Positions 11,110 to 23,045 of a DNA stretch of 64,000 bases are shown here, piece by piece. Source of the stretch: Penium margaritaceum (taxonomy: Eukaryota; Streptophyta; Zygnematophyceae; Desmidiales; Peniaceae); assembly GCA_023375785.1 (NCBI GenBank), contig SZWC01001512.1, positions 89,455 to 153,454 of the forward strand. Direction: 5' to 3'. The position numbers were made by a program, and so were the translations under genes. The notes under the pieces are model-generated. The model was not told the origin of the DNA. It ran no database searches and was given only the letters and a program-made list of their open reading frames with translations. The stretch's first letter is position 1. The number at the start of each line of letters is the position of its first letter.

Positions 11110-12545
11110 CGAAGGCGTAGAAGTTGAAGAAGGAACTGCTCCAGCTGGCGCTCCCGATCACCACGGTCACCGTCCACCGACGCTGGCGGGGCCAGAGTAG
11201 ACACGCTCGAGGAAGAAGGGAACCACGGCGGTAGTGTGTAGGAGGAGAAGGGAGGACCCACATAAGTGGGTGCACCGGATGGAGGAGGCCAGCCCTAGGG
11301 GTAAGGACCATGAGGCAGAAAGGATGGCAAGCCAGTGGTAGAGTGGGCGTGGACAGAGGTGGTGGCAGGCGGATGCCAAGAGGCCGGAGAGGCGGAGGGT
11401 GACGGCATGGAGGAGGAGCCAGAAGTGCGAGCCCAGTGTGCGCGCATGGCCTGAGCGAGGCAAAGATCATCCGGAGGGGCAGGACAGGAACGGGCGGAAT
11501 GCTCGGAAGAGCCGCAGTTCCAGCACACGACGGCACCGGGAGTCCGGGAGGAAGGTGTGCTACCCTTGTCCATCCCCTTGCCTTTGCCCTTCCCCTTGTC
11601 CTTTCCACGTCCTATGGAGGCAAGGGCAGAAGTAGTAGGGGGCGGGGCAGGCAAGGAAGAGGAGGAAGAAGCAGAGGAAGAAGCGTGTGCAGCAGCGGTG
11701 GTGAGTACGGCAACACCTGTGACAGCGGAACTGTGGAGGCGCTTGTTTTGAAGGCTAGTCCACCAGGCAGCAAGGTGCTCGGAGGTGAAATTCCAGAGAG
11801 CCCCTACCCTAGGCGATGAATGTGGGGGAACGGGCTGTGAGGCAAGTTGCTTTAGCTCGTCAGTTTTGATGTTGCGAAGGAGGTCGGACAACTCCGGGAT
11901 GAGGCCATTAACCATTGTGAGGACGGCAGAGCGCTGGCCAGGCGCTGCTTTGCCAAGCTCGCGAAGGAGCTTGAGACCGCGAGACCAAGATGCATCAGCG
12001 GTCTCGTCACTACGCATGAGAAGCGTGTTGAATTGGACTGTGAGAGCGCTATGAACGGCTTGGCCAGTGACAGTGGTGCGATGACGCAACATGGCATATG
12101 CACCGACAGGATCGGCCAGACGCTGGACAACAGGATCAGCATTGAACGTGCCGACATCATCAATTAGCGACTCAGAAGCGGCAGCGATGAGGGCGCGCAC
12201 GGCACAGGCAGATTCAGTTACAAGGGGAATGAAGGGATTAATAGCTGGGGAGTAGTACTCCCACAGCTGGTCCCCTTGAGCCCACGCGCTAAAGCGCACT
12301 TCCCAGGAGGTGAAGGCGAGTCCAGAGGAGAGGGCAGGCGGTTGCGAGAAGAATTCATGCTGGCAAGGCGCAGGCGGAGGGGTAGCGGCAGTGGGGTGAC
12401 TGGTCTGAGCAGCGACAAGTGCTGGAGGTAGAAGTGCTAGAGGGGGTGCCAGCGGCGAGCGGGACTGCAGACGCGGCAGGGAGGCGACGCAAGACAATAG
12501 CGGCGACTTCATCAGCGAAGGCGGCACGATTTTCCTATGCCAATT
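11110..12545 (-). pseudogene. gag: gag of element B
   Basis: The minus-strand Gag has a capsid domain at about 11750-12380 (SWEVRFSAWAQGDQLWEYY at the start; DPVGAYAML in the middle). A Gly/Lys-rich basic stretch (KDKGKGKGKG) follows, then one CCHC nucleocapsid knuckle (CWNCGSSEHSARSCP) near 11475-11525. A diverged relative of this capsid lies on the plus strand at 52551-53018. Most of the frame is open; the element as a whole is broken. Confidence 0.85.
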
Positions 12546-12830
12546 TAAGGCGACCTTCAGCTTCCTGCTGAGCCTCGCGAGCGAGAGTCAGCTGACACTG
12601 AAGGGTAGCGATGACTGACTCGTCGCCACCAGGCATGGTGACGACGTGAGGGCTCTGCCCGACAGATTTGGGCAGAGTTTCCCCAGCCCCGGTGGGCGTG
12701 GGAAAAGTGGGGGTGCCTGAGGCAAAGTAGCTGAACACTATAGGACAGCCCACCCCGAGTCAGACAGAACAAGCCATCGCAGAGACAACAAGAGAAGACA
12801 GCAGGGGACAAAAGCATGCAGGATAGAGAG

Positions 12831-13463
12831 TCATGTAGTGACAGGAGGAGGCGGACTGCGCAGGAAGGCTAAGAGCGGTGGAACCGCAGCAGCGGAGGCA
12901 GGGGAGAGAATGGCAAGAGTGGAGGCGACTGGCACCACCAGAGCAAGCACTCCAGTGACAAAGGCGACACTGAGGGTGGTGATGACTGCAGCAATGGAGA
13001 CCAACGCAGTGACAAAGCTGGATGCAGCAGATGGAGTAGATGCTGCTACAGTGACAGCGGCGGCCGTCGAGGTGTGGATGGAAGCTACAGCCGTCGCTAT
13101 TGTAGATGCAAATGAAGCTGTTGCGGATGCAATGGCAGACGCTGCTGCAGAAATCTGGGTCCCTATGTCAGCGGCTGCTGCAACAACGGGACCGACGACA
13201 ATCGCAGCTTCTGTGTACGCCTCTGTTGCACGTCTTGTTGAGGTCGAGGCAGGTGCACGAGAGGCTCTAGCGGCAGCGACAAATGTAGCGGCGGCCAATG
13301 CAGTTGCGTCTATAATTGCGGCTATGGTTCGAGTGAGGGCACTCATAGCGCCAACGACGTCCTCGGTAAAGGCAGCGTACAAATTGGGAGAGACCTGCGG
13401 CTGCGGATCCCCCCAGGAGAAAGAGGTGGGGAGACGCTTACCGGTCTGTGGCGAGCAGTCCAA
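12831..13463 (-). other. Ala/Thr/Ser/Val-rich open frame in the leader of B, unknown
   Basis: This is an uninterrupted 210-codon frame on the sense strand of element B, upstream of gag. After a short polar start (about 30 residues) it is almost wholly Ala, Ser, Thr and Val with no charged core, ending in PPPPVTT. No family is recognised. The antisense strand is also open across nearly the same span, which is expected of GCN-rich DNA. It may be only a by-product of triplet composition. Confidence 0.3.
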
Positions 13464-13685
13464 GTAGACGACGCTGCCGTGGACACAGACGCTCGGTCGC
13501 TACTCATGCCTCTGCGACGTCTTGCGTGACGATGCGGCGACCCTCCTTCGCAGTAACCACCAGGAGGAAGCGCGCAATGAGCGTCACGAAAAGCCAGCAT
13601 GCTGGAGGCAGCACCACCAAAGCGATGCACTTTGTTGCTCCCGATGCTGCTGCTGCTGCGGCTGATGCGGTTGCAATGCTGCTGC

Positions 13686-14402
13686 TCATAGCAATGCCGC
13701 TGCCACTGATCCGGATATTGCTGCTGCTGCGGCTGACGGGGCTGCCAGCGCTGCTGCTAACAATGCTGCTGCTGCTGCTCCCAATGTTGCGGCTGATGCG
13801 GCTGCCAATGCTGCTGTTGCCGCAGCTGATGGGGTTGCCAGCATAGCTGATAACAATGCTACTGCTGCTGCTCCGGATGCTGCTGCTGTTGCGGCTGATG
13901 CGGCTGCAATGATGCTACTGACAGCAATGCCGCTGCCACTGCTTCGGAAGCTGCTGCTGCTGCGATTGAGGCGGCTGCCAACACTACTCCTGTGGACGAT
14001 GCTGCTGTTGCTGGCGATCTGCTGCAGTAGTCGAGCACCTCCGGCAGTCACAGTGATGACTATGACTGTGACTGAACAGCTGCTGCCTCTATGGCTATGG
14101 CGGCTGCTAGTGTGTGTGCTACTGTGGGCTACAAGAGGAGATTGCCACAGCTGCTGCTGGCGAGTAGATGCACCAGCGGTTGCAGTTGTGAGCGCTACAA
14201 CTGTCAACGTGCGGATGCCACTAGCGCAGTCAAGCGGACACGTAAATGCCGCCGGACGACCCTTTAGACGCGAGCACGGGGTTGCGGTGGGAGCTGCGTA
14301 GATCACAACTGTTATGGCTGCGAGCGACGTGTGGGAAGGAGAGATCCGCGAGCAAGGGAAAAAAACCCTAACCCGCGGTTTTTTGCACGTTGCTGTAGTC
14401 AA
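13686..14402 (-). other. Second leader open frame in B, low complexity
   Basis: This is a 238-codon sense-strand frame nearer the PBS. The first 100 residues are mixed, with Cys, Arg and Thr; the remainder is Ala/Ser-rich and encoded by the triplet-repeat tract. No domain is recognised and it is probably a compositional artefact. Confidence 0.2.
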
Positions 14403-14576
14403 CCACCGAGACTGGAGGCCAAAGGCTAGGGTGGAGAAGAATCCTCCTCCCTAAGAGCGTGTAGGACCGTTGGAGAATAGCAGAGGCGGCGGAAGCGGTG
14501 GTGGCAACAACGAAGTGTCACGCGCCAACAGGATCTCGTGCGCGGTGTCGTGCGTGATGCGTTCCCTCCTCACACT

Positions 14577-14588
14577 GCTCTGATACCA
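14577..14588 (-). other. Primer-binding site of element B
   Basis: TGGTATCAGAGC on the minus strand, abutting the 5' LTR. It matches initiator-Met tRNA. Confidence 0.9.
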
Positions 14589-15136
14589 CTGGCTAGCGAG
14601 CTATGGTGTGACAAGAGGATGGAGCAATGTGGGGTGGGAACCAAGATAGGTTGAGCACCATGTAAGAAGTTCCATGCGCAAGTGAGAGTGGCAAAAGCAC
14701 GAGTCACAAATGAAAGATCTGCTAGCGGGCGAGAGAGAACGTGACGAGCGGGGAGCGGCGAGCTCCTTCTCGATTGCACTATGAGGCACAGACGAGCCTC
14801 AACCTCAACCCTGCTGGCGGATTTATCCTGTGAGCCTGCAAAAGACAGGATTCCGCCAAGACAACCTAAGTGTCATGAACCCGGGTGCTCACCCCCCCAA
14901 AAAACAGTGGCACTAGGAAACCTAGTGTTAATGCAACGAGAAACATGTGTCTATGAAGTACTTCTGTCATGAGCCATCATGGGAATTGTCATGGCTCCAT
15001 TTCTTGTGCACGTGTCACCACAAGGAATGCTGTGGTGCCGGCGCCAGTGTCACATCAGCATCAGTCACCTGCATCAGTGAGGTGGATGTGTAGCAAGGCC
15101 AGAGGTCACGACACGTGTGTGGTTCACAAACTAACA
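14589..15136 (-). repeat. 5' LTR of element B
   Basis: A complete 548-bp LTR, minus-strand start TGTTAGTTTGTGAACC at 15136. It pairs with 7163-7651. It contains a C-run near 14892 that varies in length between the two copies. Confidence 0.9.
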
Positions 15137-15251
15137 CATAGCACCCTAACAAGCACACGGGACGTCGTGGCAGCTATATGGCGCTTGCTGGGTGGAGCCA
15201 CCACCCGTCGGTGCTCCGGCGCGAGCTTCGCTCGGATCGAGGATCTGCACA
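15137..15251 (-). repeat. Fragment of the 3' LTR of element G between B and D
   Basis: These 115 bp separate two insertions. The end GGATCTGCACA joins in sequence to AGCATGGACACGGCCGAG beyond element D (31498 onward). The A LTR shows this as one continuous stretch (about 7095-7125), so the fragment is LTR DNA split by D. The rest of this LTR should lie left of the window, beyond B. Confidence 0.65.
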
Positions 15252-15596
15252 TGTTGGTTTTTCCACCTCTCATTGTGCTCTCTTGTGTCCTCCCGACTTG
15301 TCTACATTGGCATGCAAATGACTCACGACGAGACTCGATGCTACTAGAGTGTCGTCCGGTGGAGCCGACGCTCGCTCAGGCCTACTCGTAGTTTGCTGGA
15401 GCCTCCTTCCTCCGGCGATGTGCTCAGCTCCATCGGCAGGCCTCCTTTGCGGTTGGGCCGCCGGCAGTGATTGCCACCACAGATGCTGTCCGCTTGAACC
15501 AAACGCTCATTCCAACGGTGTGATTGCGTCTGCAGCAGCATGCTCTGCCTAGGGTCCATGTCTCTTGCTGTGTGGCACTGTTTGGCATCATGGACT
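15252..15596 (+). repeat. 5' LTR of D, first part
   Basis: Starts TGTTGG and matches 30641 onward. It is interrupted by element C after GGACT (15592-15596), the left copy of C's target duplication. Confidence 0.88.
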
Positions 15597-16240
15597 TGTT
15601 GTCATTTGTGACGTTCCTGTTGACATATACAGTTTACTATGACCACTCGGTCGTGTCCATACTTGTGCAGATCCTTGATGCGGACCCTGGTGGCACTGGT
15701 GCATCATCTGGTGGCGGACTACCAGCCTGGAGCTCACCGACGACCGTTCCAGAGCTCTTGACGCTACTCGGGACCTCCTACAGTTTTTCTACAACACACA
15801 AGAGTTTATCGTTGGACTGGCTGTGGACCCAATTTGCATGTTTTTGCAGTGTGTGTCCACCGTTTCATGCCGAATGCATGCATGTGACCAGTCGTAGCGT
15901 CCAGCTTTTGATCTTGCATGTCGAGGTTCAAACGGTGTAGCGTTTTGATATGTCTACGCAGAGTTACGGCCAAAACAGTGGTTTTGGGCCAGTTTTAGGA
16001 CGGATCTTGCACTGCTACGTGCAACACCAGCCGTGCGCCGCGGCAGGTACTTATGCCAAAGACTTGTCATTTGTCATTTCTCTCTGCAAATGCCATTGAA
16101 GCATTCTGACACTTTGCCTTGTGTCTCCTAGCCAGGCCCTTGCCGGTGTGTGCACGACTTGTGACTGTCGTCACCGTCTAACCAGGCACTGACGCCTACT
16201 CAGCGGCTGTGTCGCTAGGAAGCTTCCACACATCTTCTCA
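15597..16240 (+). repeat. 5' LTR of element C
   Basis: 644 bp, TG...CA ends (TGTTGTC...CTTCTCA). It carries the U3 palindrome at 15968-15990 and a TATA-like TACTTATG near 16048. It abuts the PBS. Confidence 0.92.
15968..15990 (+). promoter_or_regulatory. U3 palindrome of element C
   Basis: Arms GGCCAAAAC and GTTTTGGGCC around AGTG. Same position relative to the TATA-like sequence as in the LTRs of A and F. Confidence 0.5.
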
Positions 16241-16252
16241 TGGTATCAGAGC
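16241..16252 (+). other. Primer-binding site of element C
   Basis: TGGTATCAGAGC, complementary to initiator-Met tRNA, immediately after the LTR. Confidence 0.92.
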
Positions 16253-17590
16253 AGTGAGACAGTTCTCACCGAGTTGCACAGCAGAGGCGTAGTAGAGCAG
16301 CAGTAGTGAGAGTCACCGTTGCAGCAAATCCACAGGGACCCGTCGACGACAGCCGACCGCCGTCGACGTCGCTCACCATCACCACGTGAGACTGCAGTTG
16401 CCAGCAGCTGCTGACATTGGCACATGCAGCAGCAGTAGTATTCAACAGCAGTAGCAAGAGTCCAGCAAAGTAGCAGCACAGCAGCAGCGGTAGTAGCAGC
16501 GGTTGCAGCAGCAGCGGCGACAGCAATGCACGACGGCAGCACCACAGCACCAGCGAGCGGCAGCAGTAGCACAGTAGCAGCACAACAGTAGCGGCAGCAG
16601 TAGCAGCGACTGCAGCAGCCCAGTAGCAGCGATGGCAATAGCACAACAGTAGCACAACAACAGCGACAGTAGCAGCGGCAGCAGTAGTAGCGCAGCAAGA
16701 GCAACAGCAATAGCGCGCGACGGCAGTGGCAGCGTGCAACAGCCGTAGCGTGTAGTAGTAACAACAGCACGCGGCTGCTGCCACAGCCGCGCACGCAACC
16801 ACCAGGCAGCCGCTCTGCACGCACCCGTGCCGCTATTGCTTTAGCTGGCAACGGAGCAGCGGCAGCAGTAGTAGCGCAGCAAGAGCAACAGCAATAGCGC
16901 GCGACGGCAGTGGCAGCGTGCAACAGCCGTAGCGTGTAGTAGTAACAACAGCACGCGGCTGCTGCCACAGCCGCGCACGCAACCACCAGGCAGCCGCTCT
17001 GCACGCACCCGTGCCGCTATTGCTTTAGCTGGCAACAGAGCAGCGGCAGCAGTCAACCGAAAGCTGCTGCACAGCTTCTGTGCAGCTCCCGCGTGTTTGC
17101 TGCAGAGCGGCTGCCAGCTCGCGCAGCAACCACGAGAGTTGACACAAAAAACAAAAACAAAAATGAGAGAGGGGAGCTGACGTCGGCATTTTTGTTGCTG
17201 ACATCACCAAGTCCTGCTGACATCAGGCACTTCCTTATGACGTCAGTACTTGCCTTTNCCCGTGCCGCTATTGCTTTAGCTGGCAACGGAGCAGCGGCAG
17301 CAGTCAACCGAAAGCTGCTGCACAGCTTCTGTGCAGCTCCCGCGTGTTTGCTGCAGAGCGGCTGCCAGCTCGCGCAGCAACCACGAGAGTTGACACAAAA
17401 AACAAAAACAAAAATGAGAGAGGGGAGCTGACGTCGGCATTTTTGTTGCTGACATCACCAAGTCCTGCTGACATCAGGCACTTCCTTATGACGTCAGTAC
17501 TTGCCTTTGTGAATGTTTTCTTCAGAGAGTTAAAAGTTTCCAGCATTTCAAATCCTTGAGAAACGTTGACATTTCCGCAATTCGACCATG
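16253..17590 (+). repeat. Triplet-rich, internally duplicated leader of element C
   Basis: CAG/GTA/GCA-rich leader between PBS and gag. It contains a tandem duplication of period 184 bp (about 16674-17041) and then a 251-bp-period duplication around the single N (17008-17257 and 17259-17508). The spurious Cys- and Tyr-rich frames on the minus strand come from this composition. Confidence 0.85.
17258..17258. other. Single undetermined base flanked by near-identical 250-bp copies
   Basis: This is the only N in the window. Both sides start with the same CCCGTGCCGCTATTGC and end with the same ACTTGCCTTT; I saw one mismatch. This looks like two contig ends joined without merging their overlap. 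Confidence 0.75.
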
Positions 17591-17599
17591 TTGACGTTT

Positions 17600-19110
17600 T
17601 GGCCCATAGTGAGCGGCGACATGGCTTCGTCCGGCAATAAGGGAAACAGGGTACTAGATCCCTCTTCTTCTTCCTCAGGGGTCATGAGCCCACGTTCATA
17701 GGCTATTGAGGACCTGCGGAGCCAGCAGGATGAGATGCATCGCCTGTAGCAAGAGCAGACTGACGTTATCCGTACACTCACCGAGCTTCTCCGGGGTCAT
17801 TCCACGACCCCACGACAGACCTCTGGGGGAGCGGCCGATGTCACACCCTCTACACAGCAGTCAGCTCCAGCACCAGAGAAGGGAGCTGGAGTCGACCCGC
17901 CACCTCTTGACCCTTAGGACGAGGATCCAGATATGCCAGGTATGGAGGACGACTCCCTGGAGCACGAGATTCGTGTGCTTCAGGAGCGTCTTTGTCAGCT
18001 TCAGACGAGCTCTTGGCCCCCACAGACATCTCGCTTTCCCGAGATTTGATCGTCACCTGACCTCCACCCCAACGACTTCCCTCTTCCCGGTGTCTTTCCC
18101 ATCCCTAGTCCTTTCTAGCCTGTGGTTGCTCTCCCTACGGAACGGCAACCCAAGGACTTTGAAACACCGCCCCCACAATATGTCAGCCAAGACAGTTTTG
18201 ACTGCTGAGAGATACTCTTCCAAGCTTGCACCACTTCAGAGGGCGTCTGGCCCTACTACCACAGCACGAATCACACTGCAGACCAACCACAGGTGCTGAC
18301 AACGGCTGGGGCGATGCGCGGACTCCTCTATGCCATGCCGCGCGAGACCGTCGACGACTTCCGCTCGTTCCTTGGTGAGGCGGGCACATGCACCAGCGCT
18401 GGTCCTCGTGGGGGCTTGGACCTCGCATTGTCCCTGCTTGCTATAGAGACACACGCCACCCACACTGCGCACATTTGTGCCTTTCACTCCCTTCGTCAGG
18501 GGCCTGCCGAGCCTAGAGCTGACTATTGGCGACGCGCCATGCGCATCTTGGGACCTTAGGAGGTACACAACTGTGGGCGTTCCGCACGATCATGCTCTGA
18601 GTTCGGCTTGAGCACAGAGACATCTTCATGAGATACAGCGACGCCGTGCTTGAGCCTTTTCCGGCCTCACTACAACACCTTCCCTAGGTGCACCAGCTCT
18701 TTTTCTATTCGACTTCCGCCCGTGAGACAGCTGTGGCTCAACAGGAGACCTCCCTTGCAGCAGCAGTCGTCGCATCCCCACCGACGCCCCTCCTGCAGAC
18801 TCCTCCATCATCTGCCACGTCCACCTCCCGATTACATCGACTCAGACACATGGTGTCGCGGCAGTGGCATAGGGGAAGAAGGGGCGACGGAGGCGCGGCT
18901 CAGGCCAGCAGCAGACACAACAGTAGTCGTCATCAGGTAGTAACAGTGGACGCTCTATCCACTGCTACAACAGTGGAGGTGCTCATCCCTACACTGAGTG
19001 CCAAGAGCCGCTCGAATGGGTGCGGATTACTCATGGGCTCTAGGCTGCGCACACACTACGGTCCACGTCCAGCACATCCTCCGGACGCGCGACGACAACG
19101 ACCACACCAG
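17600..19110 (+). pseudogene. gag: gag of element C
   Basis: Recognisable by similarity to the gag of A: a capsid block at about 18290-18690 (AMRGLLYAMPRETVDDFRSF, where A has AMQGLLYAMPRETVVDFRPF), a Ser/Pro-rich tail, then a zinc-knuckle region around 18960-19010. It is broken. Confidence 0.75.
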
Positions 19111-19149
19111 TTCCCGCTTCACCACTGGTGACCAGCGGCGACCCAGACC

Positions 19150-22100
19150 CACGTGACCCCACCATCGCCGAGTTGTACCACCTTTTGGCGCTTCGCTTTC
19201 AGGGAGGTGCGAGTGTGTTGTCACAGCCGGATGGTTCACAGGCTGTCTGTTCGTCTGTCCTTATGGCTCCGGATGACTCGTGTGGGGGGGGCACAGTCAG
19301 CATGTGATGACGATGGGCTTGACTGTACAGATTGGATCCATGAGCCTCACCTTTGTGCCCTTTATCGTTCTTCCCCATCTACTGCTCAGCGTCCGTTTGA
19401 GGCCGAGTGTTCCATTGCCAGTTGTACAGTGACGTCCTCCAATCGTGATTCCGGTGGCACTTGGATCATCGATTCCGATGCCACTCATCACATGACCTGT
19501 CGTCGCATTGATTTTGTTGTTCTCGGCCCTGTTGCATCTGTTTGTTCCGTCCACACAGGCTCTGGTCAGTCCTTACCAGTCCAGGGTGTTGGGGTTGTGT
19601 GTTTCGATGGTCCGTGTGGACCCTTGTATCTTTCCGAGGTGCTATTTGTGCCTGACCTTGAACTCATTTTGCTTTTTGTACGTGCTTGCACACTGATGGG
19701 ACTCTCTGTGGAGCACATTACAGACTCCGTGACTGTGACTGCTATTGACACTCATAGCTTTGTTCTTCGTGCCTCTATTGTGGATGACCTGTAACGTGTC
19801 TCTCGAACTTCTGCTCCTTGCTCCCCCTCCCCTTCTGCTCGTGTTTTCTTCAGTGATGTTCTGTCTCCTAAGCACCAGCGATTGCTTCATCGCCGCCTAT
19901 GTCATGTAGGCTCCCACACTATGTTGAAGCTCATTCGGACACAGCCCGCCCTTGGTCTTGACACGACTTCTTCAGAGAAGCCGCCCAAGTCTATCTCTTC
20001 TACGCTCAAGGTAAGATGCATGGTTGCACCTACCCTGAATCTCGTTCACGCACACTTCGCCCTCTCAAGTTAGTCCATTCGAACCTTCTTGGTCCCCTAC
20101 CTGTCGAGTCTATGTCGGATCGGGGTCGATACGTCCTGACCCTGACTGATGACTTCACCCGGATGCGGTGGGTCTATAGCTTGCGCCAAAAGAGTGACGC
20201 CGCTCTCGCGGTTTGCCTCTGGCTATTGATGGCTAAGCTTCAGTCCTGCCACACGCTGCACAACTTCCGCTTGGATCGCGCTGGTGAGCTTCTTGGCAAG
20301 ATGGACAGCTTCTTCTGCCAGCACGGGATTTTTCACCAGGTCTCCGTCCTTGGTTCTCCTCAGTAGAACAGTGTTTCTGAGCGTTGGAACCGCACCATGG
20401 AGGATGCGGTTTGCGCTATGCGGTCTAAGTGCGGTCTTCCAATGTCCTTCACTTTTGAAGGCCTCGCCTACATGACTTGGGTGAGGAACCGCCTCCCGCG
20501 CGGTCCTCTTCCAGACCACGTCACACCGTATGAGCTCTGGTTTGGCCACCGTGCTGACTTGCGCCTCGCTCGCGTCTGGGGCGCCTTGGCTTCTGTGTCG
20601 TACACCAAAGACCAGCACGGGTCCAAGGTATCACCGCGGGGTTGCTTGTGTGCTTTTGTCGCCATCTCCCCGCGGTCAAAAGCATGGTGTTTTTAGGATC
20701 CTGCTCATCATCGCATTGTTGAGTCCCGTGACACACTCTTCTTTGAGTCCCTCACCTACCGTGATCTGGCTTTGATCACGTTGTTGTCCGTCACCCATGT
20801 TCCCACGTGTGAGGTTTCTTGACGGATGGGGAAGTCTATGCCTAGGAGCACCGCTCGCAAGGCTGATGTGTCCGTTGGACCTCCCTCCACTTCTCTGGCT
20901 TTTGATGACGCACTGATCATCGCTGACAGTCCGGAGATCTCTCCAGCACCGCCGACTTCTACCCCTGTCCCCTCGCACCCCACAGGTACCCATGATCCTG
21001 TACCTGTGCGTACTCCTGTGACCGTACCTGTGGCCGTCTGCACTCTTGCCTCTGTGCGTGGACCTGCCTCACCTGCTACTACTGTCATACCAAGCCCCGT
21101 GTTGCCAACACCCACATCTCCTTGCACGGCATCACCAGCTCCCTTGCCTCAGCCCTCCCCAGCTGTGATTTTGCCCGATCCTGAGCGTGAGGTACGCCCC
21201 TCGAGCCCGGGTTACTCCCGTGAGCCTGGCGGTCGTCTTGGACCATTGGACTCCAGAGCTCAGTGAGTGTCTGGTCCTGCACCTAGATGTTCCACTCGCA
21301 GCAGCGTGAGTGGTGATCCCAGCAGAAAGGCCCTGGGCCTAAGTATCCGCACTGAGCACAAAGAGGTACATCCAGTGTGTCCTGTAGGGCAGGACCTCGT
21401 CACTCGCAAAGTTCAAATCGCTTGTGATGTTATAGCCGATCTTGTGGTCGTCAGACCTAGCACTAAGGCATGTGCTCTTGTCACGCAGAGCTCTCCCTTT
21501 GTGATGCCTGCCCCAGGCACATTGAGGGAAGATCTCTCGTCACAGGATGATGACGCTTTGCATGCTGCCTACGAGGATGAGATTCGTGCCATCTGAGAGT
21601 ACGTAGTTTACGAGCTAGTCGACATTCCACCCGGGAGGAAGACTATTCAGGTCAAGTGGGTCTTTTGCAAGAAAGTGAAGCTAGATGGCTCATTGGAAAG
21701 CCACAAGGCTTGCTTGGTCATCAAGGGGTACTCTTAGATTGAGGGCATCAATTACACTGACACCTTTGCCCTTGTTGGCCGCATGACAATGGCTCAAACT
21801 CTGTTTGGTATAGTGGCTCAGCATGACTAGGAACTACACCAGATGGGTGTGAACAATGTATTACTCCATGGCTCTCTGGATGAGGAGGTTTACATGGCTC
21901 AGCCATCCGGCTTTGAGAAAGGTGACAAGGTCTGGCACTTGCACAAGTCCTACGGCCTCAAGTAGTCTCCTCGGTGTTAGAATCACAAGATCACTGGCAC
22001 CCTGACTCGTGCAGATATGTACAAAGCGAGGCAAATCCCTCTCTCTTCATTTGACGGACGCCTGAGCCATTCACTGCCATCCAAGTCTATGTTGACGACC

Positions 22101-23045
22101 TTCTGATCGCGTCTCCTTCACTGGAGGCCGTGAAGGAGGCCAAGGCTGTCCTTCAAACTGCTTACATGATGAAGGACCTTGGTCTTGCATCGATGTTCCT
22201 TGGCATGGAGATCGTGCGAGGCCGCGGACGTCGAACTCAACTACTGCATCAGGCCCAATACGCACGTGTTGTGGGGTATCCCTTCACCGACCTTCTCGGC
22301 GCAGTGCCCACGGCTTCCACACCTCTCACGGCTGACGCGTAGGATGCTGTGAAGGTGGAAGATCCCACACAGCTGGGGGAGACAGTGGATGTGGTCATGT
22401 ACCTCTGTCTCATCGGATCTCTGATGTACCTGGCCACTAGCACACGTCCTAACATCACATTTGCTGTCAACCTCCTTGCCTAGTTGTCGCAGGCTTGACG
22501 CGCTAGAGCTCTTCACGCGGCTGTGCAATTTTTGGGTACATGGTCTCCACACCATACCTTGGACTCTGTTTTTGCCGGCAGTGTTCGGTGGTCCTTGACG
22601 ACTACACCGACAGCAACTAGGCCTGGAGCCCAGATGGACGCACCGGTTACGTGTTCTTGCTCAATAAGACCGTTGTGTCCTGGCGCAACGAGGAGCAGGG
22701 CTGCATTGCACGCAGCTTACTGGGAGCAGATTATGTTGCTCTGGGTGCAGGGGCTGCTAAGGCGGTATGGCTGCAACGCCTGTTCCTTCAGCTTGGCGGT
22801 CAGTCCCCGCCATTGTGCTTCGCTGCGACAATTAGAGTGCTCTGGCCATAGCGGAGAACTCTGGTGTCTTCCATGCTTGCACGAAGCACATTGCGGTTGA
22901 GCATCACTTTGTGCGTGATCTGGTGGAGCAACACGTGATCTCCGTCATTTGAGTTCGCACTCACATGCAGCCTGCTAACTTCTTGACGAAGGCACTAGCT
23001 CGCGGAAATTCCTGGTGGCCATTCGTTATGTTGGACTTTGTCCCT
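19150..23045 (+). pseudogene. pol: pol of element C (protease, integrase, RT, RNase H)
   Basis: The protease region (GGTWIIDSDATHHMT) is at about 19450-19500. The zinc region HRRLCHVGSH and integrase core fall at about 19880-20500, with LTDDFTRMRWVYSLRQ and WNRTMEDAV. A Pro-rich linker is at about 20830-21240. The RT is at about 21600-22310, with the AKAVLQTAYMMKDLG block after the catalytic box region near 22090. RNase H is at about 22560-23040. Each block has a close match in A. It is heavily broken. Confidence 0.85.

Larger units (their letters stand above)
12546..14576 (-). repeat. Long low-complexity leader of element B
   Basis: The 2-kb leader between PBS and gag is rich in GCN triplets. 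About 13630-14030 is a run of diverged CAG/GCT-rich units of roughly 15-45 bp. Two long sense-strand open frames fall here and are listed separately. Non-coding leaders of copia elements are usually much shorter. Confidence 0.75.
7163..15136 (-). mobile_element. Element B: Ty1/copia LTR retrotransposon of a distinct family, best preserved
   Basis: On the minus strand the order is 5' LTR (14589-15136), PBS, long leader (12.5-14.6 kb), gag, pol, PPT and 3' LTR (7163-7651, truncated by A). The LTR is unlike that of A/C/F or D/E, although the first bases (TGTTxGTTTGTGAACC) resemble the G LTR. By eye the two LTRs differ at only about 5-6% over the first 160 aligned bp after 7163. The gag and pol frames are long, so B is younger than C, D and F by LTR divergence. 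It is broken, with only a few breaks visible. Its right flank (15137 onward, CATAG) is the LTR of element G. Confidence 0.9.

Noticed and set aside
12838-13467. 209-codon plus-strand Ala-rich frame
   Set aside because: It is antisense to element B and mirrors the composition of the sense frame.
16241-16260. tRNA-like motif TGGTATCAGAGC
   Set aside because: It is the retroelement primer-binding site; there is no cloverleaf or A/B box, so it is not a tRNA gene.
16246-17004. Long Cys/Tyr/Leu-rich minus-strand frames in the leader of C, also in A (5936-6514) and D
   Set aside because: They are translations of CAG/GTA triplet repeats and appear in several frames on both strands. They are not metallothionein-like or other cysteine-rich proteins.
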